Shown: one piece after another, positions 53,364 to 64,000 of the stretch | How positions within the stretch are numbered: position 1 is the first letter of the stretch | Layout of the letters: each line of letters starts with the position of its first letter | Assembly: GCA_007644065.1 (NCBI GenBank) | Contig: VJWN01000006.1 | Coordinates: forward strand, 1,736,001-1,800,000 | Reading direction: 5' to 3' | Length of the DNA: 64,000 nucleotides | DNA from: Margaritispora aquatica | Taxonomy: Eukaryota > Ascomycota > Leotiomycetes > Helotiales > Discinellaceae | Notes under the pieces: model-generated | What the model was told of the DNA's origin: nothing | What the model saw: only the letters and a program-made list of their open reading frames with translations | Database searches by the model: none | Position numbers and translations under genes: made by a program

Positions 53364-55007
53364 TCAACTTCTGCCAGAATACTTCAATCTATCACGCTCA
53401 CGCATCTCTAACTCACGCTGAATTCTGCACTCAGTGCGTGCCACCCTTCTGCGCTGGTCCCCGTTGAGTTTAACCTGCAACATGGCCTGGCTTGCATATT
53501 CTGGACTCAGACATAGACCCATCGACTCGGTACTCATCTGAGATCGATCCTGAACCCCCTGAAGCAATCCCCACATCACGTTATTGATGCTTAAGCTCTC
53601 TAGCGCGGGCAGCTCACGGAGTTCCTTTTTCAAGAGTTTCTCCATTGCAGTGAGTCTAAAATCGTGTGCGTTGAGATCATCGGGTCTTCGGCCCTGACGC
53701 CATCCAAGGTCAATTCCAAGGTGTTTCAATTCGGTGCAGAAGCTCTTCATGAACGCAAGATATATCATGGGTAGCTGAAAGTCGTCCTCGGGCTGGAAAC
53801 TGTACAATCTCAAGCTCTTGATTCGTGCGACATTATCAGTGCCAATCTTGTTCAGAAACCAGAGGAAGGTGTCAAATTGACGAGGCGTTGCTTCGATCAA
53901 GCGGGGGACGTAGAATTCAATCGCAGGCCAATAAACTCCAAACAGCCTGGTCCTAATGCCAAAGGTAACCAGGTGAAAAGAGTCATTGATTTCCTCCCAC
54001 ATATGTTCTTCATCATAGTAAGCCGGCTCCAGGACTCTGATAAATTCTGGCATCCACTCAGATATCGGGGTGGTAGATTGAGCCTGTATATCAAAATATT
54101 CCTGGACCATGTGTATTTCTTCAGACATTTGGAGTCTAGCGAATCGATGATAAACTTTGCCGCCATGTGTGTTAAATGACAGAGTATTCGAGTATAAGAG
54201 TTTAATGCCTATGGCATGAAAGAGCTTGCAGGTGCGGAGACAGGCTGCACTAAGAACTGGTCGGTACACGTTTCTGATTTCGAAAAACTTGCCCCTTCTG
54301 TCGTGCCTTGTATGAACGGTTCTGACTCCCTTCAGATCCTTCGTGACTATTCCGCTCTGGATGATGGGCAAATTGCGTTTCTTATCGAATCCCACAATGG
54401 CCAGTTTCAATGTCATATCAGTTGGAACAACAAGGAGGTGACCAAGAATGACTTCCAAGACCTCTGTTTTAAACCAGTCAGAAACAGTTTGATTTCAAGC
54501 AGAGTGGCTTGACTTACCTGTAGGGAATTTCAACAGATGTCTTGGGTTCTTTTTCGAAAATTTCCATCCCATCTCGCTTGGATGTCTCATCAGATTGTAA
54601 CCAAAGTTGTTCTCCCAAACAGACGGCTTCCTGCGCATTATCATTCCATAGTCGGAATTGAACTCCATATAGTTCATATCTACATGAAAGATCAGTTAAT
54701 ATGCTCGGCAGGCAGCCAAAGAGAACATACCATCGCGCCTAACAAACCACTGGCCATCCCGAAGAAAGAACTCGTTCTTTGACTTCACCTCAAAGTCAAA
54801 CGCGAAATCAATCCCCAGTGGAGGAAGCTCGACGTTCTCTTTATTGATCTTGAAATACTTGTTGAACTTATCGCGCTCCTCGTGCCACGGTCTGTATATG
54901 CCCGGTCCAGCATAAGTAGTAGTTCTGCTAACTGCACGAACTGTCTTTTGGCAGATGGTAGAACCTGCCCTTTCGATTTTTTCGCGCAGCTGCGCGCCTC
55001 CCGCCAT
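53364..55007 (-). CDS. Unrecognised protein family, intact copy, 512 aa
   Basis: Three exons (54731-55007, 54518-54679, 53364-54463) join in phase, with the start at ATG 55007 (MAGGAQLREKIERAG). I do not recognise the family. A conserved YAGPGIY block leads to PPLGIDFAFDFEV and FFLRDGQWFVRRDG. A short domain follows (MGWKFSKKNPRHLLKFP), then the main part starting EVLEVILGHLLVVPTD with many leucine-spaced helices (CLRTCKLFHAIGIKLLYSN; ELPALESLSINNVMWG). The layout recalls F-box/LRR-like fungal proteins, but no F-box can be shown. A decayed paralog lies immediately downstream. It shares a 587-bp divergent promoter region with the first MYND-finger gene. Cytosolic by lack of signal or membrane segments. 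Confidence 0.7.
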
Positions 55008-55594
55008 GCTTGCAGGTTTCAATGGATAACCGTCGCAGCAGATCTGTAACGTTGAGTGTCAGAATGAAATTTTGCAAATTTGAAAGAAAAAGTTGTGATT
55101 TAGTTTGCAGATGGTTGAAGGGGAGAGTTCGTCTAAAAGTCACGCCGCTTTTATGTGCTCTGGACCTGCAGGCACTTACCATTGCTGCTCAGGCCCCAAG
55201 TCCCAGGCGCTAGTGGAGCCGTGGTTTCTCCGGTTCAGGATAACCGAAGTGTGAGTGTTGAGCTCACAAACTGTGCCATCGAATGGCTTTAGATCACAGT
55301 TGATGTCCATGTGTAAACCACATACTTGAGGAGCTCCTTGTCATTTTCTGCAAAATGTTAGTGTTTGGGAAATACCTGTTGAAGATTGAGTGTTCAATTA
55401 GAATGTTTTTTCGTGAAAAAAAAGAAGATATAGCTTAGGGGGAGGGAAATCGAGAGCATCACATGATCCCCCCCCCTTTTCTAAGCGAAGGATTGGCTGC
55501 AAATCCAACATCGCAGCAGTACCACCACGCCTAAATCTGGAGACAGTCAAACAGAGTCTATCAAGCTTTCCAAAAAGCCACAGAAACATCAATC
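55008..55594. other. Divergent promoter region
   Basis: 587 bp between the unnamed family gene (-) and the MYND gene (+). It could co-regulate both. A run of C (55469-55476) and an A-rich stretch near 55418-55426 are present; no specific site is recognised. Confidence 0.5.
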
Positions 55595-56916
55595 ATGTCT
55601 TTCATAGGCGAGAACATAACCTGTCGACGTTGCACGCTGAAGGTGGAACTATTCATTAGCTGCAACAGATGCTGGATGAAGTCAACAAACGACGAAGAAG
55701 AGCACAACCGCCTCAATACCTGTTACTGTAGCCTTCAGTGCAGAGAAGATGACGAAGAAGACCACGTCATAGAATGTTCTCTTTACCGCGCAGGAACGTT
55801 GCTGCAAAATATTTTTTATGAATACCGAAAAGCGGTTTTCGATATGCCTACAAAAGAATGGGAGAGCAAGGAAGATGGAAAGATCTTGTATCGCTACATC
55901 AACGACGCTCATACATTCAAGAAAGTCTTGGACTGCTTGGTGAAGTTTCCACAACCTGGATTAAAGGATGAAAAGGATAGGATGATGGCCGTGAGTATTC
56001 ACCAATTCTCTTGATTCTCATCATCTCAAAAGATGCTTCTAGATGTTTCCTACTTCCTTTCCAAAACAAATAGGATCAAGTCTTGACCTGGTTCCAGACT
56101 GGACTTGTGGAAGTGGGACTTCGTGACAGCATAAAACTGACTTAGTTTTTAGTTAGCACACATGTCGTGCGACGATTCCGTGAGCTGGATGGCTGATATC
56201 ACTAAGTATATTCTCCATGGTACGTACTTGACTCATATCATCTGTTTATTTAATTTTTGTATATGAAGTATTATACTGATACTTTGTTCAAAGGTCTTCC
56301 ATGCGAGTTTGAAGAGGTTGTTGTTGAGCCCAAGGGAGTCAGAAGTCAAGTCATTGATGTGGATAGCTCTGGTGAACACTTCACAAACGAGGGAGTCCAG
56401 CACATCTTGGTGAAGGTTCGAATGGGATACCAGCAGTATGCGCTTGACTATACAAGTGCCCAGTATGGACATTTTGATCCAATTGTACCATGGGGCATTT
56501 ACTCCGAGGAACGTATCAAAAGCACACTCGCCAGAGAAACTCTCAGACAAGGACCGAGAACTTTCGGTACGAATTTACAAGAATTTAAGAGAAAAGTCCG
56601 TGACAAGACGCCAAAGCATCCTTTTCAAATGCGGTAAGTGTCATTTCCTTGCTTCTATCTACACTCGTGATATGGGGGCTGTTTATAACACAATGCTGAG
56701 AAGAGATTCACCAGGATTGTCGTAAATCAGGAATCGTCAAAGGCTTTAATCTATGCTGTGCAAGAATGGGAGACGGACAATGATCACTCGATTGATTGGC
56801 TGGTCAAGTATGCGAATAGGCATGAGTACGAGTTGTATGAGAACGAAATCTTGGAGAATGTTCGAAAGGAAGTTAGAATGGCTCTTGCTAGACTGGAGAA
56901 GAAATACGCATATTAG
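55595..56916 (+). CDS. MYND-type zinc-finger protein, 334 aa (family copy 1)
   Basis: Exons 55595-55990, 56153-56219, 56294-56633 and 56715-56916 join in phase. The N-terminus carries a MYND-type zinc finger: CRRC, CNRC, then CYCSLQC and HVIEC. The body has blocks shared with the two neighbours: MSCDDSVSWMADITKYI, YALDYTSAQYGHFDPIVPW and ERIKSTLARETLR. MYND fingers mediate protein contacts. No SET domain is present, so it is not a methyltransferase. The C-terminus is charged and helical. Intron 1 (162 nt) is longer than usual here and might hide a small exon. Function unknown. Confidence 0.78.
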
Positions 56917-57192
56917 ATAGATGGTGGCTAGAAGCTTACCATAAGTCAGAGTATATTTTTGTGGGATTGGATTGAAAGCTTTGAGATTTTTGGGCTCTTG
57001 CCAGTAACAATGGACAACGAATCTCAAATTTGTAGTTAATAGGGTATTGACGTCGTGGCTGATCTGATGACGAGGGATGAAGGTTTGACCTCGAATTAAA
57101 GTGTTATCAGTGTAGTTTTCCTTAGAATTTAGACATCAGAGGAAGAATTTAGTCATTTCATTTGAAGTCTCAAGATCCCATGTTGGCTATGT

Positions 57193-58533
57193 TTATGGTG
57201 AAATGGAGCGTTCGACTTCATCGAGCGCTTCGCTCAGTTGGTTCAATAACGCATCATCAGAAGTGGCCCCTTCGATCTCATATTCTCCCTTGTCCCCCCA
57301 AGCCAGGAATCTACCGCCTGCAATTGGCAAGCTAACAGTCTCTGCAGAGGCGAGCCTCTTGACAGAATCCTCGACACCTTTCTTAATTAACTGCAACAAT
57401 TGTCCCTTGGCTTCAGCAAAGCCGTCTTCAGGAAGCTGCAAGATAAATTTGACCTTCGAGTTCATCTGCGACTCCCAGCCAATGACAGTGGTCTTCAAAT
57501 CTTGAGAAACGAAGGAAGAAATCTTGGTAAGAGCTGATCTCGCGGCATTCTTTTTGTCTATAACCTTCAATAATCGCTCCTTCTCTCCACCGTACACGTT
57601 TGGAACATTACTGGGATTGGTTATGAGCCGCTTAATGCGTGTTTGTGCGAATTCCGAGAACGGCATCACGGTATTCTTCCAGCCGAATTGAGCACCAGTG
57701 AGATCAACAATGTACTCTTCTCCTCTCGGTTTGATCTTGACTCTCCAGAGGCTGTGACAATATTCTCTTCTGTCAATCTGACCCAAAGGATCAACAGCCA
57801 GGAATCGGAGCTTGATGTCCTGGATAAAGATATCTTCCTCCTTGACATGAGTAACGAAGTCTAAATTTTCAATTAGCTTGTTCACCGAAGATTCCAATGC
57901 TGGCATATTACCTTGGAAGATGTACTTTGACATATCATGAAACCATGCAACAGATTCATCGCACATCATAGAACTCAAGATTCCTTTCTTGATTTCCTCA
58001 GTGCGACAAAGATGTGGAACAAACTGCTCAAGGCAATCAACCCTAGTCACGAGTTTGGGATTGCAGTATGACTCATGGAAGCGAATTTCTCCCTCCATCT
58101 CCTCAATCTCGTGGATGCGTTTATCAAACAAGGCCTCTCGAAAGATATAGAAAGATTCTTGCAATATGCCACCAGCTCTGAACAATGCCTTGCGAGAGCG
58201 GAAGCTCTTGCAAACCAACTTGTGAGAAGCGAAATCTGCCTTCTGGCAAACTGAGCTACAGTATACAATATGGGATGACTCGTTGCCGAAGGCCGGAGCA
58301 CCTTTGCAGCCAGTGCATTTTTTCAAAGCAGGTTGATGACAGAAGTTACACGTATTCTCAAAGCAGGCTCTGCTGAGGATATCGTTCAATGGTTTTAGCT
58401 TTGTTACTTTGAAGAATCGATCTTCAGCATGCTGTAGAGAGTTAGCTGCTGACTGACAAGATGTGTTTGAAACTGAAGATCCACATACGAGCTTTGGAAG
58501 TCTTGGATCTAGGCCATCTGTGAATGAATCCAT
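57193..58533 (-). CDS. MYND-type zinc-finger protein, 446 aa (family copy 2)
   Basis: Single exon from ATG 58533 (MDSFTDGLDPRLPKL); a longer frame starts only with TTG. A MYND finger lies at residues about 60-105: CNFCHQPALKKCTGC, VYCSSVCQKADFASH, KLVC. Blocks shared with copies 1 and 3 follow: ILSSMMCDESVAWFHDMSKYI, YIVDLTGAQFGWKNTVMPFSEF and RIKRL. Unlike copy 1 it has no introns. The C-terminal ~120 residues (Leu/Glu-rich, helical) have no match in the others. It is convergent with copy 1, 276 bp apart, and co-directional with copy 3. Function unknown. Confidence 0.78.
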   Translation of the reverse strand: MDSFTDGLDPRLPKLVCGSSVSNTSCQSAANSLQHAEDRFFKVTKLKPLNDILSRACFENTCNFCHQPALKKCTGCKGAPAFGNESSHIVYCSSVCQKADFASHKLVCKSFRSRKALFRAGGILQESFYIFREALFDKRIHEIEEMEGEIRFHESYCNPKLVTRVDCLEQFVPHLCRTEEIKKGILSSMMCDESVAWFHDMSKYIFQGNMPALESSVNKLIENLDFVTHVKEEDIFIQDIKLRFLAVDPLGQIDRREYCHSLWRVKIKPRGEEYIVDLTGAQFGWKNTVMPFSEFAQTRIKRLITNPSNVPNVYGGEKERLLKVIDKKNAARSALTKISSFVSQDLKTTVIGWESQMNSKVKFILQLPEDGFAEAKGQLLQLIKKGVEDSVKRLASAETVSLPIAGGRFLAWGDKGEYEIEGATSDDALLNQLSEALDEVERSISP

Positions 58534-59052
58534 GGCTACTATTGCCAAAGCAGAGCAGATGTGTTGCGAAATCGAGGAGGTTAAGCCAAAGCAGAAGAGT
58601 GGCGTTGTGAAGTCAAGGGGTGTAAGCGAGATTACGCGATGTTTGATGCAAAATAGGCTTTTTGGTTTCTGATTTGAGACTTCACCGTCCGGCAGAAATC
58701 TTAGTTCTCGAAAGAAAATTTAATGCAGGCAGACAAATCTAGAAACGCCGAGACACTAGTGGATTAAAGCTTTTATTTGGGAGGAAGGCTGGAACATCGC
58801 AAACTGAAAGAGGCGACAAACTTGTTTGTTTGATGAATCCTGCTCACAATCCTTTAACAGAAAAATAAGACACAACTCTACGAATAGTGCACGGTGATTT
58901 TATCCCATCAAAATATTTGAAACTGAAGAGTAATAACAATTCCTGGATGCTTCAGAAGATTGTGTGTTATCCCAGTGTCTATGACCAAACTGCACAACGA
59001 CATCGTCTCAGGCTGACCAGCTATCAGCCACAAAGAAGGGGAATAGCGTCGT
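58534..59052. other. Intergenic region between MYND copies 2 and 3
   Basis: 519 bp containing the copy 2 promoter and the copy 3 3' flank. No gene is seen. Confidence 0.6.
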
Positions 59053-60208
59053 TCAGATTTTGGAACAGAAGGGCGCTGAGATTTTCAATGAAATTCTTAG
59101 CTTGTCGTCCTCATCCTTCATCACGTTCATGCCAGTTTCCAACCCGATATCTATGTCGCTGAAAACGCAAGTCCTCCCCGCTACCCACTCCCTGCCTGGT
59201 AACGCAAGTACTTCATAGAGGCTTTGTTCCATCAAATACTCTAGATTCCAGAAGGAGTACAGCAAGAACTGGCTCCTCTTGCGGTTAGTCTCGAGAAGCA
59301 TACCAGCAATGCTCGACTTGACGATATTTCTGTCTGTCGACGTTCTTTCGAGTAGTGCCTAGGGTTGCCTGTCCTATTGGAAATCCATTCAATGTATGAA
59401 ATTGCTTAACATATTGATCACAGTAGGTCTCCCATGGAGTAACGATATCCTTAAATCCAAATTGGGCACCAGAAAATTCAAGTGCGTACTTCTCGCCTTG
59501 GTTGAGAGGAACAAGGAAGACACAATGGCTGAAACTAGGACCAACCTGAGTTCCATCTTGTCTGAGAACGGATATACGGAGGTTTGTGTTGTCCGTGAGC
59601 TCCATCATTGGTTCTTCGAGCTTGGAGGCGATTTCTACAGCAGGTCAGATTAGGAGAATTTAACAGAAACCAGGATTTATCCACCAACCTTCCAGAACAA
59701 AGTCGACTGGCTCGTCAAACCATGCGCAAGCATATTGTGAGGCCATCATGAAAAGAAGGGCATGCCTTTCCTCCTCACTGTCACACATGTCTGCAGGAAA
59801 TGGAACCAAGCAATCAAAAGGTGTAACTATCTTGCTGCGCGTGCCTTCATGAACAATGATGCAGCGCTCTCCATCAATATCATGCCTTTCAATCGTGGCA
59901 ATTGCCTTGTCGAAAATCATAGTTCGCACCTTGTAGAACACACCCTGCGGGATTTCTCCAGCATGGTAAGGAGTCCTCCGGCTTTGCAGCAGCTCACGGT
60001 TATCCTTGTGGACCTTGAAATCTGCGACTCGGCAAATCTCGCTGCAGTAGTAGACTTGAGGAAGCTTGCAGTCAGGAATGATCGGAAAGTCTGCGCAAGC
60101 GGAGCAGATTCGAGTGGTGATCTTGGCACAGGCGGCGCATCGTGTTTTGGAAATTTCAGCATCCATTTCAACTTTGCCATCGACTGTGAGTTCTTTTGGT
60201 GCCTTCAT
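59053..60208 (-). CDS. MYND-type zinc-finger protein, 349 aa (family copy 3)
   Basis: Three exons (59689-60208, 59411-59634, 59053-59358) join in phase. The MYND finger reads CAACAKITTRICSAC, VYYCSEICRVADFKVH. This copy has Asn (KDNRELL) where copy 2 has the last finger Cys (KLVCKSF), so that ligand appears lost. Shared blocks: MMASQYACAWFDEPVDFV, YALEFSGAQFGFKDIVTPWETY. Intron 2 (donor GTTAAG, 52 nt) was placed because it restores the family alignment and keeps the last exon open; without it the frame ends early. Donors GTTGGT and GTTAAG are both non-standard, so RNA support matters. Function unknown. Confidence 0.72.
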
Positions 60209-60651
60209 AATGATGGTTATTGGAGTTACTTAGAATATTTGACTGCCTATGAAGGTCGAATGTGAGAAGACGAAAAGCAGCAAATGGAAGTTGATGAGTC
60301 GGGGACTCGAAAAGATATTGGTTCCAGGGAAGTAACTGGCTTTCACTTCAAATTAACTAGCCAAAGCAAACCCTTTGCAGTCAAGAACAGATTTTTTTCC
60401 TAAAAGCGAAGAATTTAGATAGCGCGAGAATCAACAATGAAATACAAGATTGAGTTTACTGAATTGCTACGTAAATGACGACGAAACCAGCATCATGACG
60501 AAAATTCTAGTTATTACAAAGACAAGGTGTGGATCAACGGTCACACGTAATTGTGCTTCAAATGTCTAATTAAGTTCGCTATATTCTAACGGTTCACTCT
60601 CCATATTCAAATAATCTTCGCACGATAGATTCTCCAGTTTTTCTAATCTTG
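60209..60651. other. Intergenic region
   Basis: 443 bp. Copy 3 promoter side and the 3' flank of the oxidoreductase remnant. No gene is seen. Confidence 0.6.
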
Positions 60652-61041
60652 TCATGGCTGTCCCTCCCTTCCTCTACCTTCACTTTCCAGCTTCCTAACA
60701 AGAGGCAAGACCTCCTTGCCAATAGGGTCAATGTCTTCCTTGTAGTGCAGGAAACTAAGAAGAATGATATCAATTCCCGAGCTTTTGAGCAGCGGAATCC
60801 GATCAACAGCTTGATCTTTGGTGCCAGTCAGCTTGGCTTTGAACCCATTGTTATATTTTACCAAGTCTTCAAAATTGTTGTTTGCCCACATGTCCTTCTT
60901 CTCGCCGGTACTGGCACCAGCTTGTTTTACGGCAGCGCCAAAAGCCTCGAATGCTTTCTTGTCTGCTTCTGCCTGATTTCTTTTAAAGTCGTCGAATGGA
61001 TTCTTTAGTCCCCTCGACAATAACAAAGCCATCGATAGCAA
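60652..61041 (-). pseudogene. C-terminal fragment of a luciferase-like FMN-dependent monooxygenase
   Basis: The 129-residue frame ends with a good match to the C-terminus of luciferase-like, FMN-dependent oxygenases: AKLTGTKDQAVDRIPLLKSS, then DIILLSFLHYKEDIDPIGKE, VLPLVRKLESEGRG and stop. The family is about 350-450 aa, so the N-terminal two thirds, including most of the FMN-binding barrel, is missing. No family-like sequence was found upstream (61042-62227). It is probably a relic left by deletion. If expressed it could not bind FMN normally. Confidence 0.6.
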
Positions 61042-62227
61042 TATGACTTGTCATTCGTAACCGGCAATTATACCACGCTCTTTAACGTCTGCGATTTTTC
61101 TTGAAATACTTCCAAGCCATTTCTATTCTTGAAATAGTAGTCTGTGGCGTTTGCACCATTTCACGAGCGTCTATAGTATTACCAACTTGGAAGATCGAAG
61201 GGTGAGGTCAGTTGAGCAGATTGAGGGATTTACCCGCCAAAGAATAGTGATGCAAGTAATAGAAATCTCCTTTAAATATAAACTTCTCTTGTGGCTAGAT
61301 GCCTTGCAGGTATTTCATGCATTATCTCCTTGTCTGGCGTTCTCTAAACGCCACTGCAAAATGCTCGTAAACTCTGCCTTGAATCATCCAGATCAAACAC
61401 GGAGATGTGTCCGTTCGTATAGTGATCAATGCTTGTAGTTTTTTTGACAACTACAGCTGGATTCTAGGTTCATAGAAGCAGAGCAGCGAAGGAATTCAAT
61501 TTCCTGGTATTATGGAGCAAAGTCTGTATGAAAAACAATGCGCACATTTACGAGGAACCTGGTTACTCTTGTCAGATAACTTTCAAATTCCTTCTAGATG
61601 AACATACAATCCCATTTCGCTAGCTAGTCTTCTGCCTTGAGGTTTTCCGATTCATTAATCGTATTAATTTATTCCTGTCAGAAGTCTTCAGGTGAAAATG
61701 CTCGAGATAGCAGCAAATCTGATCCTTATAGTCTTCAATTACCACCTTGAAACTCTAAACCCATGCATATCCAGTACCAGAGCAGTGGTAGCAAAGCTAC
61801 ACCGCGAAGAGCTGCGCCCTGAGTTGATAGATGGCTTTTTGGTCTGCAAGCGTTGAAGTTAAAGACAACTGTATGTTGCTGATCTGCGCGAAGACAATTT
61901 AAAAACTAAATTCTGATCGTGGCTTTGCTTTTGATACCACTTTTGTACAACCGAGATGAATCATGGGGTAGTACCAGTACTAGTAGCCTAGTAGTGGAAT
62001 CGAGTGCTTGCTACATGCATCTCAACAGTCATATCTTAAGATGTGTGATTGACGTCTGGAATATGATCAATAATACTCCATGGGGTCTTGAGATTACTTT
62101 AAGTACTCCTCTGCAGCCCAACTGCGGGTGCATGTCCCACTTTCAATTCAAGCTTCTCGCAACATCCCCACCATTCAACATACAACTAAACGAATTCACA
62201 TCTGGAAGACTTCCACCAACTGTTACC
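61042..62227. other. Intergenic region
   Basis: 1.2 kb without a supported gene. The frame from 61919 to 62227 is open and in phase with the next gene but has no protein-like signature, so the Met at 62228 is used. Confidence 0.5.
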
Positions 62228-62557
62228 ATGTGCATCCTCTTCATGAAGGTCTACACATGCATCTGCATCATACCCAGCAAGCCTCAATTTTACTGTGTCA
62301 AGCCCTTCTGCCTCTCAGCAAAAGAAATTGACATAATTGAGGACTATTCGTGTCCCTGGTGTGTTGATCAGGCCTCAAAAGATCTTCGTGAAAAGTGTAA
62401 GAAGCAGATCAAAGCTCAGGATGTCGAAACTTGTGAAGCACAACTTGATAAAGAGCCAGTCTTGGCTTCACGAGAAGCGTCAAAGGAAAAAGAGCTGTGC
62501 ATAGACGTGGCTGAAAAGTTAGTTCGTAAGCTCAGAGAGTTGAATGTAGCGAATTGA
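62228..62557 (+). CDS. Small Cys/Trp-containing protein, 109 aa
   Basis: Start chosen at ATG 62228 (MCILFMKVYTCICIIPSK). Cys pairs (CIC, CVKPFC, CPWC) resemble small fungal proteins with a possible zinc knuckle: ...PFCLSAKEI, YSCPWCVDQA. A Lys/Glu-rich helical C-terminus follows (LCIDVAEKLVRKLRELN). There is no signal peptide, so it is not a secreted effector by this reading. The upstream in-frame Met at 61919 would give 212 aa, but that extension looks non-coding. I do not recognise a characterised family. Function unknown. Confidence 0.5.
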   Translation: MCILFMKVYTCICIIPSKPQFYCVKPFCLSAKEIDIIEDYSCPWCVDQASKDLREKCKKQIKAQDVETCEAQLDKEPVLASREASKEKELCIDVAEKLVRKLRELNVAN

Positions 62558-63482
62558 GGGTGTAAGGCGGGCTTTGCTTCGAGGATTCCTGGTTTTTGTG
62601 AGGGAGATAGAGGAGAGGAAGATATGGTTTGATAGAAGGGTTATTGAGGTCACTCAAGTCGAATTGAGTATCCTTTTGCTTGATTTGTTTTCTGGTCTGA
62701 ATCCGCAACCCAGGCACTGCAGAAGGCAACTTGGTCCTTTTGTGTGTTGTTCAAATTGTTGAAAGTTTGTTTCTTTAACATATATGTGGCACAGTAAGCA
62801 AAAGAAAGAGTATCTACACAATGATCTTTCCCTGGGGAGTTTCGGGGGTAGAATCCAGCAAATAGTGGGCAAATATGGTCGTCAAATTTGTGCCATCATC
62901 CACTTCTCTACTGGGTACTGTCGAGGCCTCTATCACCCTCACAGCACCCGGCCCTGCTCATTGTAAACCGAATTAAATGTGCTCAAACACGCAACTTTTT
63001 CGGTCGAACATATAATATTCATCAATCTAAGATTAGTCTAGCGATATAATAACGTCATAGGGAATCGTGAGCCTGAGATTTCTCTGAAGAAATGATTTGA
63101 TGTGGCCAGGATGGCTAGCTGATGATTCCCTCAGCCTCGGGGTGGGTTGCGCAATGTGAGTTTGGTGGCTCTTCTGGTTGTTTGTTAATTTGCCAATGTT
63201 AGCTTCTACTGATCGATAGTATAGTGCAAATGTCTTTTGTGGATGTTCAATTCTTTTGCACACACAGTAACGCGGGGAATTTTCTACAAACTTTGAGCTT
63301 TTCGTATCGCTCGCTTTCTTCTGGTGCTGCAAACGTTACAAAATGGCATTGAACAGGCGCTTGCTGACTTAGTCGCAGATCTTGCACCCAGTGACTAGAA
63401 GTGAAATTATATTGCTTTGGCGACTAAAGGGAAACATTGCTACATAGTTGGCATTGCTCATTCCTCTTCTTTCACTTCATCC
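62558..63482. other. Intergenic region
   Basis: 925 bp between the small plus-strand gene and the beta-repeat gene. Minus-strand frames 62532-62872 and 63033-63332 have no features. Confidence 0.55.
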
Positions 63483-63960
63483 CTACTTCTTGACAATACT
63501 CCCATGGATGGTCCTCCTACCGTCCACAACAAAATCACTCCCATTTAGAAGAATAAGCTGACCATGAACCTCCAGGTCACCCAGTACATGCAACCTTCCA
63601 TTTAGAGTCAAAGCTCCATGAACAGAGAGCGTTTGCCTATCACTCAAGTCAGCAAACATGCAGCCCAAAATCATAAGAATACTGACACTTCGACATCTCC
63701 ATCAATCGTACACGAGGAACTAGGCTCAATCTTTCCCGCAATCTTCAACTGGTACTTTGATCCTGGTGGCCCATACCCCTGTAGCTTGAGACTACTCATA
63801 GCCCTGACATCTCCATCAATCTGAACCCAGCCTTTGATCTCAGTTTTACCGCTCGACTTCACGGATCCTAAAATATGGATACCCTTCTCTCCGCCGTCGA
63901 TCGTGACACTGCCGCTTGCGTCTACTTTGCCAGCCACAGTGATTCCGTTATAAAGTCCGT
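63483..63960 (-). CDS. Bactofilin-like beta-repeat protein, C-terminal part (continues beyond the window or upstream exons)
   Basis: Two 3' exons are clear: about 63960-63687 and 63636-63483, with a 50-nt intron (GTCAGT...GATAG), phase 2. The translated strands alternate hydrophobic and polar residues with short turns: ITVAGKVDASGSVTIDGG, ILGSVKSSGKTEIKGWVQID, GDVRAMSSLKLQGYG, TLSVHGALTLNGRLHVLGD and GQLILLNGSDFVVDGRR. This is the right-handed beta-helix pattern of bactofilin/polymer-forming domains (DUF583). The 5' boundary is uncertain because the frame reaches a stop near 63975 and an upstream splice junction is probably required. Fungal relatives exist but are little studied. The role is unknown; a scaffolding filament is the family-based guess. 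Confidence 0.65.
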
Positions 63961-64000
63961 CCGCACATTAGCAAGGTTAGAGTTAAACAAGGTTGAGAAT

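Overview
The window is nuclear DNA of a filamentous ascomycete (Pezizomycotina). Genes are split by many 45-120 nt introns with GTRNGT-type donors and CTAAC/CTAAT branch points. The gene content is also typical of this group: a CFEM protein, a CE1 esterase with a fungal cellulose-binding module, a fungal-type rhodopsin-domain receptor, a Yae1 protein, a fungal MscS channel and an intron-containing tRNA-Gly. Several families look like those of Leotiomycetes (Helotiales), but this placement is inference. There are no ribosomal genes, CRISPR arrays, intact transposons or secondary-metabolite backbone genes. Exon junctions were worked out by hand from reading frame, splice signals and conserved motifs. 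Junctions described as in phase have codon sums that close exactly.

Layout. 1-9 kb: the 5' part of a secreted copper-radical (glyoxal) oxidase with three chitin-binding modules, YAE1, tRNA-Gly(CCC), a CFEM GPI-type protein and a flavin monooxygenase. 9.3-14.8 kb: one 16-exon gene for a ~1524-aa secreted subtilase-like protein whose 57-residue polyglycine linker is cut by five phase-1 introns. 15.5-22 kb: a ROG1-like lipase and a CE1-CBM1 acetylxylan esterase. 22-30 kb: gene-poor DNA holding three same-strand genes for small single-pass membrane proteins with Gly/Asp (GGD) tails. 30-41 kb: an RBR E3 ligase, an unrecognised gene, a cyclin-L-like gene and an Acinus-like SAP/RSB protein. 41-51 kb: an MscS channel gene broken by three in-frame stops, a secreted propeller-like protein, a rhodopsin-domain receptor and ETF-beta. 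51-61 kb: a duplicated-gene block with a decayed and an intact copy of one unnamed family, three MYND-finger relatives and the 3' end of a lost flavin oxidoreductase gene. 62-64 kb: a small Cys/Trp protein and the 3' end of a bactofilin-like beta-repeat gene.

How it fits together. There is no single pathway cluster. The chitin-binding oxidase, CFEM protein, subtilase, esterase and propeller protein are independent parts of a secretome acting on walls or plant polymers. YAE1, ETF-beta, cyclin, Acinus and RBR genes are housekeeping or regulatory. The most unusual items are the polyglycine mini-exons, the GGD-tail family and the duplicated 51-60 kb block beside a recently broken channel gene.
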